DNA of 64,000 bases from Sinorhizobium fredii (lineage in GTDB: Bacteria; Pseudomonadota; Alphaproteobacteria; Rhizobiales; Rhizobiaceae): NCBI RefSeq assembly GCF_002944405.1, contig NZ_CP024310.1:62001-126000 (forward strand), in the 5' to 3' direction. The notes under the pieces are model-generated. The model did not search any database. It had not been told where the DNA came from and saw only the letters and a list, made by a program, of their open reading frames with translations. Made by a program: the position numbers and the translations under genes. Shown here in pieces: positions 56,317 to 64,000 of the stretch. Positions within the stretch are counted from its first letter, which is position 1. Every line of letters starts with the position of its first letter.

Positions 56317-57160
56317 GCGGGGTCTCCTTTGGCATCAAGTCGGTCGGGATTGTGATGCGGTAGATGGGGTGCAGCCGGCCGCCCGGTGTTAGAGCCCGGT
56401 CGCCCTTGCCGAGATCGATGGACGAGATGTCGATGTGCCGGCGCCAAGCATGATTATGCTTGTCGGCAAACACGAAGAAGAGGCGTTTGGTTTTTATGCT
56501 CCGGCATAGGGTGAGGAGCGTCGTCAGCAATCTCGGGCGCAGGTTGGCGAGGCTTTCGAACGCCACGTCGACCTTGTGGAAGCTTTCGCCCCTCGGGACC
56601 TCGTCGAGCATTTCGAGAATCGCGCGTTCGGGCGAGGACATCGGCATCGGCCAGCGCCATGGGCTTTGCGTGAGCTCCGGATCCTCGTCGTTGGAAAGGT
56701 CGAAATCTGCGTTTTCGACTCCGGTCGTTCCTTCGCCGAACAGGACGTTGCTCCTAGTCTTCACATCGGCGTCCGTTCGCAGCTTCGATAGCCAAGCTGG
56801 GATATCGGATCCGTAGAGGTAGAGGGTGAATTCGCCACCAAACGACAGGTAATGGGCATGTCCCCGCAGGGAGAGCGAACTCGCCCCGCCGACATGAAAT
56901 TTATGTCGCATGAGCCAGACGGCCGAGAGCAGGGGTATTTTCCAGCCTCCGACGGCTTCTGGATTGGTATCCGAGGAAAACGGGCGGCGGTACACGCCCG
57001 ACATGACCGGCTCGAGCCAGCCCTGTTTGAGATAGCCTGAGACGGATTGCCGCGAGATGGCATGACGAGTCATCCACCCCGAGTCCACCAGGAAGCCAGG
57101 GGGAACTTGCTGGAGGAGCTGCTTTAGCTTTGTCTCTGATTGTCCACTCATGTTTGACAT
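56306..57160 (-). CDS. abiEi: AbiEi-type antitoxin
   Basis: This 284-residue protein is the AbiEi antitoxin and transcriptional repressor. The N-terminal winged helix is ISRQSVSGYLKQGWLEPVM with GVYRRPF following. The C-terminal domain has PMSSPERAILEMLDEVP and VAFESLANLRPRLLTTLL, typical of this family (AbiEi_3-type). It represses its own operon by binding inverted repeats; such a repeat lies at 57206-57230. It starts the operon abiEi-abiEii-HEPN/Toprim. Confidence 0.83.
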   Translation of the reverse strand: MSNMSGQSETKLKQLLQQVPPGFLVDSGWMTRHAISRQSVSGYLKQGWLEPVMSGVYRRPFSSDTNPEAVGGWKIPLLSAVWLMRHKFHVGGASSLSLRGHAHYLSFGGEFTLYLYGSDIPAWLSKLRTDADVKTRSNVLFGEGTTGVENADFDLSNDEDPELTQSPWRWPMPMSSPERAILEMLDEVPRGESFHKVDVAFESLANLRPRLLTTLLTLCRSIKTKRLFFVFADKHNHAWRRHIDISSIDLGKGDRALTPGGRLHPIYRITIPTDLMPKETPHGP

Positions 57161-57205
57161 TGTGGCATGAAATCAAAGCTTGCGCGACCATAACTTTACG
57201 AACTC

Positions 57206-57230
57206 GTCAATTTGTCAATTCACAATTGAC
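57206..57230. promoter_or_regulatory. Candidate AbiEi operator
   Basis: GTCAATT occurs twice in direct order (57206-57212 and 57214-57220) and once inverted, AATTGAC (57224-57230); the last two form a perfect palindrome around CAC. On the minus strand a TTGACA lies within this block with AGTTAT 17 bases further on, so the repeats would cover the -35 box of the abiE promoter. AbiEi proteins are known to bind repeats near their promoter. Confidence 0.5.
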
Positions 57231-57549
57231 CACACGCGTTGCTCTCAAAGGAGCGGTGGGCGTTCCCTGCGGAGCGGGTTGTTGGGAAGAGCTGAAGCCC
57301 TACCGGATCGTCATCATACGGTCAGCCATCTCTGGCGCGGACCGCTCGGCCTAAATCATCAGGCTAAGCTGATTCGGCTCGGTCTACCGAAGGCGCGCAA
57401 CCTGGTCGATCCTTATTAGCCATATCCACGAGACCAAAGTGAAGGCACACGGGACTTCCGATAACGTCAGCCAATCTGGGCTCGTCCAGCCGCCGACAAT
57501 CCTCGTACCGGAGCCCAAACCCGCAAAGGTGTCCAATCGGATTCCTGGG
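57231..57549. other. Gene-free stretch between abiE promoter and membrane protein gene
   Basis: No convincing gene is seen in these 319 bases. Short frames on both strands lack family motifs and ribosome sites. It lies downstream of the minus-strand membrane-protein gene and upstream of the abiE promoter. Confidence 0.5.
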
Positions 57550-58227
57550 TCACTTGAACTTGGAGGACAGACGGCGATGCTCGCTGTCGATGTGCGTAAA
57601 CAGCGCAAGTTCTTCGTCGGTCAGGAGCGAGAAATCAGGCTCCTCATAGCGCGACCGATCGGCTCGATTCACCAACCGGATCAGCTCGAAGCTGGCGTGA
57701 CTTGAATTATCCCGAACCAGATCGAGGATCTGGGACAGCGGAAAATCTCCGCCGAATTCGACCTCGGCGCTCATCGAGACCTGCCGGTCGAACAGCGCGC
57801 GGCATGCCCGCTTCAGACCCATCCAGCGACTCCTATAGGCACCGAGTTCCATCCACGCATTCGAAAGTCGATGCCGTAGACGAGGGGTCCCAACTCCCGT
57901 GGAAGTCACAACGTGGCGCGTAAGAAACAACGTGATCAGTGGCCGATACAGGTTCTCAAAACGAGCGAGGTCGCGTGCCTCGGCAACGCTACGGTGGCTT
58001 AGCCAGGTCGTGATGACGATGCTCGCCAGCTTGAAGATAGCAAGCGTCGCAGTGACGAAAAGCGTCAGAGGCAGCGCAGGCAGGAGCGACGGGGGCAGTT
58101 GCTGGGAGAACTGCGGCGACCACCAGATAAAGGCAAGAATTGCACACAGCCCAAGGAGCACCCACATTGGGGTGGACTTCAAAACCTCAAGCGACTGCTT
58201 TGCCGCTGCCAACCCGGCTGCGTCCAT
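57550..58227 (-). CDS. Two-helix membrane protein of unknown function
   Basis: This 225-residue protein has two membrane segments near the start, MWVLLGLCAILAFIWW (about residues 21-36) and LLPALPLTLFVTATLAIFKL (about 48-67). A cytoplasmic domain rich in Arg and charged residues follows (VAEARDLARFENLYRPLITL, RLSNAWMELGAYRSRWMGLK). Family not recognised. Its start is near AGAGGAGATCTCC. It lies alone in the defence island; small membrane proteins in such places are often effectors or sensors, but nothing in the sequence proves this here. Confidence 0.6.
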   Translation of the reverse strand: MDAAGLAAAKQSLEVLKSTPMWVLLGLCAILAFIWWSPQFSQQLPPSLLPALPLTLFVTATLAIFKLASIVITTWLSHRSVAEARDLARFENLYRPLITLFLTRHVVTSTGVGTPRLRHRLSNAWMELGAYRSRWMGLKRACRALFDRQVSMSAEVEFGGDFPLSQILDLVRDNSSHASFELIRLVNRADRSRYEEPDFSLLTDEELALFTHIDSEHRRLSSKFK

Positions 58228-58720
58228 GGAGATCTCCTCTGAAAGACCAGTTGCTATATTTATAGCACCCTGGCCCGGTCGAATGCAGAGGAATTAGTGA
58301 TTTTCTTGCTGCCGCGAAGATTGGCACGATAGGTTCATCACCCAAGGTTGCCAGCGAAGTCGTCCGCACTGAACCGCGTGCCGAGATGCACTTCGCGGTC
58401 GTCAAAGCCATTGCCTATCAGGAAGCCGCCGGCGGCCGTTGAACACCCGCATGGCGAGTGGCGGAAGGAAGCAGGAAACTGCAACTATGACGCAGGTGAA
58501 CGAACTGTGCCCGGAAACACCTGTTGGCCCCACCGAAGAAAAAACCATCCCGCTCTCGATAGCGTTCTGGACTAGGTCCGGATCTCCGTCGATTAACCCG
58601 TTGAGGGTCCGCTGGCGAGTTGCGGCCGCTGGGCTTCGCCTCAGCGGTGATCGCGACCGTCCCCGGTCCTTCGAGAAGCCATCGAGCGGGATCGGCCCGC
58701 TCCGCACGGAGATTTCTCAA
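58228..58720. other. Stretch without a supported gene
   Basis: Between the membrane protein and the next small gene no full gene is visible. A plus-strand segment ending at a stop near 58440 reads protein-like (PKVASEVVRTEPRAEMHFAV, then VKAIAYQEAAGGR) but has no start, so it may be the end of a lost gene. The part from 58440 to 58720 has open frames on both strands with no recognisable motifs. Confidence 0.4.
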
Positions 58721-58936
58721 ATGGCACAGGATCTTGCACTCGCTCAATCGCACGCTTTCGCTCTTGCCCGCACCCTCATGGTTCCGGTCACGCTTTTCCG
58801 GTCCGGCGACCAGTTCGGCATCCTACCGAGCGAAGAGATCGACGCCGACGCCGACCTCGACATCATCCACCAGTTTGACTCCTACGATCGCCGGCCGGCT
58901 CATCGCCACAGTAGCCGAAGACATCTGCGCTGGTAG
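58721..58936 (+). CDS. Small protein of unknown function
   Basis: This 71-residue frame begins MAQDLALAQSHAFALARTLM and continues VPVTLFRSGDQFGILPSEEI. Its composition is natural for a protein up to residue 56 (DSYD), after which an Arg/His-rich tail follows that may result from a lost stop or end shift. CGGAG lies about 10 bases before the ATG. Small proteins with this general look occur on rhizobial plasmids. No function can be given. Confidence 0.4.
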   Translation: MAQDLALAQSHAFALARTLMVPVTLFRSGDQFGILPSEEIDADADLDIIHQFDSYDRRPAHRHSSRRHLRW

Positions 58937-59441
58937 CTGAGCCAAAGGCTTTCGGTCCAGCGCCCCATCTCTCTGTTGCCGCCATCCACGTAATTCTGCT
59001 GTCCGGCAGAATAAAGAGGGCACACGGCCCCGGGAGTCACGAGTTGCTGCGGCTATCTGATACCTTGACGTTGAGGATAAGGGGCGACCGATAGACAGAG
59101 CTATTGAAAAGCAACCAAAGTTCAAATGGCGGCGGACGGTCGGCCGGGAATTTAAATGAAATCAATGTCATGGCTTTCGGAAATAAGGGTCGGAAGTTCA
59201 AATCCCTTCAAGGCGCTCAATGCCGGTACAGTGAGCCCTCCGGAGCTCGACCCGGGCCGGCAGCCCTGGGTCCATCCGAAATATGAACTCGGTAGGTCTA
59301 TGGGGCCGGCCATCGGCCACGGCCGCCCTGAATTTTCAAATTTGTGAAACCCTCTTTCTGCATCCTTTCTGCATTGAAAATTTCCAGAGGATCTTGCAGA
59401 AACGGCAAACCATTGTTCTAGAAGGATTTTCTCTTACTTGT
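58937..59441. other. Gene-free stretch
   Basis: These 505 bases hold no supported gene. Near 59190 there is GGAAGTTCAAATCCCTTC, which looks like part of a tRNA T-arm, but no acceptor, D or anticodon arm can be built around it. It might be a remnant of a tRNA-type insertion site. Confidence 0.4.
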
Positions 59442-61110
59442 TCACCGGCTTCTTTCTGCAAGCTTCCAAATTGGTTTGCTTCGTGATCCCTCATTAAGAA
59501 TGAGGTTTTGGCGCCTAAGTTTGGTGAGCAGATTGCCGACCTTACGCTCCTTCTGCTCATTCGTAAGCGCATCACTCAGCTTGCCGGTCAACAGAGTGTC
59601 GATTTCGGCGCGATCGGCTTGCCCAAATTTCTCCAGATAATCGAAAATTTGCTTTGCGTAGAACTCATCGTCCTGAGCGCGAGTGAGAATGTAGTCAGCC
59701 TTATTCGAGGTAGCTTTGGCGATGGCGGCCGAGACGTGATAATTTGGCTTACGGCCCTCGATCAGGTGATTGCGCCGAAGGTAGCGCGCAGCATCCTCAG
59801 TAATCGGCAGTCGTTTTTGCACCCGGTCCAATGCCAAGACGTCAGCGAGGGGAAGGCCGGTGTTCTGCACGAGAAGACGACTATATGCCGGATCGACTAC
59901 CCGTCCGTGGATGATCAGTCGCACCATGTGGGGTTCGCCAAGTTCATAATCGGGAAGCGGGAAAAATCGCTGGCGTTGGCGGCGGTAGAAATCCTGTATC
60001 CCAAAGCCCATGTGGTCGATCATGTTCAGTTCAGTCATGGCTTGCGCGAGAAACGGGTTGCGGTAGCGCCGTGGAACCCGCTCATGCAGCACGTAATCTT
60101 CCGGCTTGCCCTCAAAGAAGCCGCCCTCATTCTCCAAGATCAGTCTGTCCGGACGCTCTATGACTACGATCCGGGCAGAGCGGGTGTAGTCCTGGTGAGC
60201 GATGCAATTGTGCAAGGCCTCCAGAACTACCTTTTGGTCGTACTTCGCCACTTCATGCGCAAGCAGTTCATTTTCCGGAAGCATGCGCAGCTGAATGTTT
60301 CGAATACGCGCGAATACCTGAGAGGAGGTTAGCAAGAAAGGCGGACCGAAATGCTCATATGCGCGCTCTTCGCCCTCGAGCTTCCATGTGATTTCTGCGG
60401 GATTGGGATTGAGCCTCCAGGCGGAATCGGCCCTGCCGAGCAGCAGCAGGGCTGCACGTGTAATCTTGCCTGCTTGTGTGACCTTGGCCGATCCAAGAAA
60501 GCAGTATCGCTCCAGCCCGCTACGTCCTCGGGTAAGATTCGGTTAGAATGCTTGGCGACGAAACGCTCGCGAGCCACCTTAAGTGCTTGTTGATCGAGAT
60601 CCCCGATTGTGGCTCCATCAACGACTTGCGCGGTCCAGTCTCCAGCTAGCGTTTGCGACCGGATCTCATCGAGCTTGTCCTGACCGAGCGCTACCAAACT
60701 CTCGCCCGCTCTTCCATAGTGGTGGCCGTTCCACGCGATCGGGATACCACTGGGAGCCGCGGGAATCTCGAAAAGGACGACCCGTCCATCATCATGCTGG
60801 AGCACATGAATATCACGAAAGGTGATGCTGCCAGTACCATTCAGCACCTGCATCTTATCGGATTGCAGATGCTCAGGAATCTCTTTGTACGTGGTGCCGA
60901 CGACCGAGCGCGTTTTGTTGTCGACGCCGAATACAAGCCAGCCCGCTCTTTCCCGCGGAGATTTGCCTCGTTCCCTAGCGCCGATACATACTTGCCAAGG
61001 TCGCTGCTTGAAAAGCCATCCTTCCCACGCTTGAACTCTATAACCTCATTTTCCCAATCTGATATGAGCTGCCCGAGTAAACCAGAGAGGGCGATTTGGT
61101 CGATTGTCAT
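59442..61110 (-). pseudogene. AlbA_2/RecG-like ATP-binding protein gene with two frameshifts
   Basis: The start (ATG 61110) gives the AlbA_2 (Schlafen-like) domain: DWENEVIEFKRGKDGFSSSD, KYVSALGNEANLRGKERA. A missing base near 60945 shifts the frame; it continues WLVFGVDNKTRSVVGTTYKE, then MQVLNGTGSITFRDIHVLQH and HYGRAGESLVAL. A second missing base near 60497 is followed by KITRAALLLLGRADSAWRLN and the rest of the normal protein, including LEALHNCIAHQDYTRSARIV and MGFGIQDFYRRQ, typical of COG2865 ATP-binding domains. Without both shifts the protein would have about 556 residues. It is broken as it stands. Confidence 0.8.
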
Positions 61111-61518
61111 ACTCAGATCGTGGATGTCCGTAGTGTTGATGGGAAAGTACAGGCGGCGCGCAACGTTATAGCGGATGTCTGAGGCGTTACAAATCCATTC
61201 CTCCGAACACATTGTCCGCCGGCCATTACTGAACGTCAGGAATCAAGCAGAATCAGGGATCATCCACGCATCCTGTTCATTCGTGCAAAAGATCGGATGG
61301 CCTCCTCACCAGCGGCATAACCGCCCCTTGGGCTGCCCGCGCACTACGGGTCGATCGATCGGCTCGCCCGCTATGACATCAGATGAACAACTTGAGATGG
61401 CTTCTGCCGTCGAAACGCGCTCGAGCGCCTCCCTGTTGTGCTTCAATACCAGTCGGGTTCGTCACGCCGTTGTTGTTTCCGTGCCGTAGTCTCTCGCCAG
61501 AGTTGGAAGGAGCTGGCA
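61111..61518. other. Gene-free stretch before the protease-nuclease gene
   Basis: These 408 bases separate the divergent broken AlbA_2 gene and the protease-nuclease gene and should hold the promoter of the latter. I see no clear boxes. A short palindrome-like CGATCGATCG lies near 61352. An open frame from 61438 into the next gene lacks a ribosome site. Confidence 0.4.
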
Positions 61519-63516
61519 ATGGAAATTTCAAAATTCGCTGACGAACAACTGGTCGATGAGATCGTCGCGGGGCGCGAGGCGACCCCTGAGGTCGATCCCA
61601 TGCGGTTGATCGAGCAAGTCGTCCACCGCGCCAGGGCCGGGGCCGGGGTGAACTTCGACGTCTTCGAGTCCCTTATCGGCGAAAACGATCTTGTCGAAAT
61701 CAACTATCTCGAACGCGGTCTCATGGCAGCCCGCGCCGTCTGCAGGATCAATGTTGCCGCACCTGTGGGCGACGGCAGCGATTGGGGAACGGGGTTTCTG
61801 ATCGGACCGCGGCTGCTGTTGACCAACAGCCACGTCATCGCTTCGCCTGAAGACGCTCTCAAGGCAACGGTCGAGTTCGGCTATGAACTCGATGCCGAAG
61901 GGCGGCTGAAGCGCACGACCCGCTTCCGGCTTGCTCCGCAAGACGGTTTCGTAACCAGCCCAAAGGAGGCGCTCGACTACACGATCGTTGCGATCGCCGA
62001 AAGCAGCGAGGATGGCGCCACACCGATCTCAGACTTCGGGTTTCTTCGTCTCGATGCGCGCACCGGCAAGACGGAGGTCGGCCAGTACGCGACGATCATT
62101 CAACATCCCGATGCCAAGACCAAGCGCATCTCGCTCCGGGAAAACAAGTTCGTCAAATATGGTGACGACGTGGATCCGGAACGCGACAACTTCCTCTGGT
62201 ACTCGTCCGACACCGCCAATGGATCTTCCGGCGCGGCCGTGTTCACCGACGCATGGCAGGTGGTTTGCCTGCATCACGCCGGTGTTCCCGACCGCAGGAT
62301 GATCGACGGCGAGGAACACTGGGCGCTGACCGACAAGACAACCGCTCTGGCCCACATCGCCATTAATCTGCCCGTTGAAAAAGTGAAGTGGCTCGCGAAC
62401 GAAGGCGTTCGCATTTCCAAGCTCATCGCTGACGTTCACCAGCAGACAGCAGTTCCCGGCTTCGCGCGCTCGGCTCTGGTCGATGATCTTATCGCTGATG
62501 CCACCGGGGTGAAGCCGTTTGCCGGGACAGTGCCAGGAGAGAGCATCATCGGTCCACCGCTCATGGCTGCCGCACCGGCCTTACGGCTTGTAGCTGCCGA
62601 GGCCAGACGCCGGCCGACGCGCCATACCCACCCGGCCAATTATTTTGACGGACGCGATGGATACCTGTCAAACTTCCTGCCAGTCGAAATCCCGCTGCCG
62701 ACGCTTGGGGCCAATGCGCTGCGGCATGGTTCGCCCGCGAAGGTCGCCGGTGCAAACGATGACGTTTTGCGCTATCAGCATTTTTCTGTCGTCCTGAACG
62801 CCGACCCCAAACGCAAGATGGCCTTTTACACGGCCGTGAATATCGACGGCGCCCGCTGGACGAATCTCGAGCGGGGGGATGATGTTTGGTTCTATGACCC
62901 GCGCGTGCCAGAGGAACTGCAGAACGGCGACGAGCTCTATGGCAACGAGCCTGTCCCATCCAAGAACTATTTCGACCGCGGTCACCTGGTGCGCCGCCTC
63001 GATCCGGTTTGGGGAGAGATCCGCGTCGCCAAACAGGCAAATGACGACACGTTCCAGTGGACCAATTGCTCGCCTCAATATTGGGGCTTCAATCAGGGCG
63101 CCGATCTGTGGCAGGGGCTGGAGAATTTTCTGCTCTACAACACCGACGATGAGGATGTGCAGGCCTCCGTCTTCTCCGGTCCGCTCTTCCGCTCGGACGA
63201 TGAAGAGCACAGGGGGATTCTGATCCCGCAGTTTTTCTGGAAGGTCATTGCGGTCACCGACAAGAACAAGAGGCTCTATACCAGCGGCTACATGGTCAGC
63301 CAACGGGACTATGCGCTCAACATTCCGTTCGAGCGCCTGCCTGTCGGTCCGAACAGCACGAAGCCTGGTCAGAATTTCCAGGTGCCGGTGGCAAAAATTA
63401 TCGAAGACACCGGTATCGTTTTTGCGGACGATGTTCTCATAGCCGACGTCTATTCCGGACCGTCGACTGGCCGAGCATTGCGGACCGTGGCGGATATTCA
63501 GCATCCACGGCGCTGA
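61519..63516 (+). CDS. Trypsin-like protease fused to EndoG/NUC-type nuclease
   Basis: This 665-residue protein joins two enzymes. Residues about 75-290 are a trypsin-like serine protease with His in LLTNSHVIAS, Asp in ALDYTIVAIAE and Ser in TANGSSGAAVF. Residues about 400-650 are a DNA/RNA non-specific endonuclease with the active-site motif FDRGHLVRR (about 486-494) and the metal-site region FQWTNCSPQYWGFNQG followed by LWQGLENF. No signal peptide is seen, so both act in the cytoplasm. AAGGAGCTGGC precedes the ATG at 61519. Such fusions are predicted suicide effectors in which proteolysis frees or controls the nuclease; this role is inferred. Confidence 0.82.
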   Translation: MEISKFADEQLVDEIVAGREATPEVDPMRLIEQVVHRARAGAGVNFDVFESLIGENDLVEINYLERGLMAARAVCRINVAAPVGDGSDWGTGFLIGPRLLLTNSHVIASPEDALKATVEFGYELDAEGRLKRTTRFRLAPQDGFVTSPKEALDYTIVAIAESSEDGATPISDFGFLRLDARTGKTEVGQYATIIQHPDAKTKRISLRENKFVKYGDDVDPERDNFLWYSSDTANGSSGAAVFTDAWQVVCLHHAGVPDRRMIDGEEHWALTDKTTALAHIAINLPVEKVKWLANEGVRISKLIADVHQQTAVPGFARSALVDDLIADATGVKPFAGTVPGESIIGPPLMAAAPALRLVAAEARRRPTRHTHPANYFDGRDGYLSNFLPVEIPLPTLGANALRHGSPAKVAGANDDVLRYQHFSVVLNADPKRKMAFYTAVNIDGARWTNLERGDDVWFYDPRVPEELQNGDELYGNEPVPSKNYFDRGHLVRRLDPVWGEIRVAKQANDDTFQWTNCSPQYWGFNQGADLWQGLENFLLYNTDDEDVQASVFSGPLFRSDDEEHRGILIPQFFWKVIAVTDKNKRLYTSGYMVSQRDYALNIPFERLPVGPNSTKPGQNFQVPVAKIIEDTGIVFADDVLIADVYSGPSTGRALRTVADIQHPRR

Positions 63517-64000
63517 TCGTGCGAAGCCGCCATTCATCCAAGTTTGTTCCAAGCGTTCGCGGTCGCCTCGCTCAGTCAAGGGTCGCCAGTTGCGCGGCCG
63601 GCCCCTTGATCGCTGCCGAGGATCTGTCCCCCTGGACTCCACGCGGAGCTTTCAGCAACGGGCCTGTTCGGGAGGGACGAGCTTTTCATCCGACCTTCTC
63701 TGTATGGCCTGGAACGGTCATAACAGTAGCAAGCCTGCCCGCGAAAGTCGGACAGTCTCGCATCAGGAGCCGTGAGGATGGGAGAGCAACGCTTGCCATG
63801 TTCATCGCGCAGGCGCATCGGGCAAGCGGGGGAGATCTGCTATGGCGCATCTGCGGACAACGCGCTCGAGGTGTTGCTTAGCCAGCCGCAGAGACGATAG
63901 CTGGGGCATCTCTTAATTAGCTATTTTTCATACTTGACTAGCATGTTCACCTTTAAATAGAAGAAGCTCGGCGCCGGCGGAATCACTCAGACGGCGTTCG
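63517..64000. other. Gene-free right end of the window
   Basis: No supported gene lies in these 484 bases. Short frames on both strands have no motif or ribosome site. From about 63910 the sequence becomes AT-rich, with TTGACT near 63934 and an AT-rich stretch 17 bases on, which could be a promoter for a gene beyond the window. Confidence 0.45.

Noticed and set aside
58297..58440. A protein-like plus-strand segment without a start codon
   Set aside because: Too short and without homology that I recognise; noted only as part of the gene-free stretch.
59180..59215. A tRNA T-arm-like sequence
   Set aside because: No acceptor, D or anticodon stems can be formed around it, so it is not called a tRNA.

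Overview
The window reads as part of a replicon of a Sinorhizobium/Ensifer-type alphaproteobacterium, probably a pSymB-like megaplasmid or chromid. The support is the high GC with strongly GC-biased third codon positions, a lac operon next to an alpha-galactoside (agp) operon in the arrangement I know from S. meliloti, a matABC/matR malonate locus, a thiCOSGE operon behind a TPP riboswitch, and palindromic intergenic repeats of the kind rhizobia carry. No replication origin, rRNA, complete tRNA or CRISPR array was seen.

Positions 1-5161 hold the tail of a ribose-type sugar permease, its LacI-family regulator, an oxidoreductase and a short-chain dehydrogenase (apparently one catabolic operon), then remnants of a FitAB/VapBC toxin-antitoxin pair, an isochorismatase-fold hydrolase and a decayed coiled-coil gene. 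Positions 5162-13579 (minus strand) hold lacEFGZK with lacR, with an intact vapBC pair lying between lacE and lacR. Positions 13648-24031 hold agpT, divergent from agaL1-agpABCD-agaL2, which ends in a strong terminator. Positions 24118-31017 hold three small stress-type or unknown genes and the malonate operon matABC with divergent matR. A Phd/PIN toxin-antitoxin pair follows, and then the thiamine operon thiCOSGE under its riboswitch (32139-36720).

From about 36.9 kb to the right end the character changes to an accessory island: lower GC, many conflict-type genes and several broken genes. In order it holds a DUF1612-type rhizobial protein, a three-gene ABC-3C system (REase-fold effector, small middle component, SMC-like DUF2326 ATPase), a PD-(D/E)xK nuclease plus large Ski2-like helicase pair resembling Hachiman HamAB, and a further predicted nuclease. 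A poly-gamma-glutamate-hydrolase-like gene on the opposite strand comes next, then a tightly overlapping set of a broken small gene, a QueC-like PP-loop enzyme, an XRE-ImmA/IrrE metallopeptidase and a PIN-domain protein. After a broken dinB and a broken unknown gene comes an AbiEi/AbiEii pair in one operon with a HEPN/Toprim-domain protein, a two-TM membrane protein, a broken AlbA_2/RecG-like gene, and a fusion of a trypsin-like protease with an EndoG/NUC-type nuclease.

The left 36 kb is therefore mostly carbohydrate, malonate and vitamin metabolism with ordinary regulation. The right 27 kb is a defence island. The part that looks least described to me is the QueC-like / XRE-ImmA/IrrE / PIN set at 47.9-51.6 kb.
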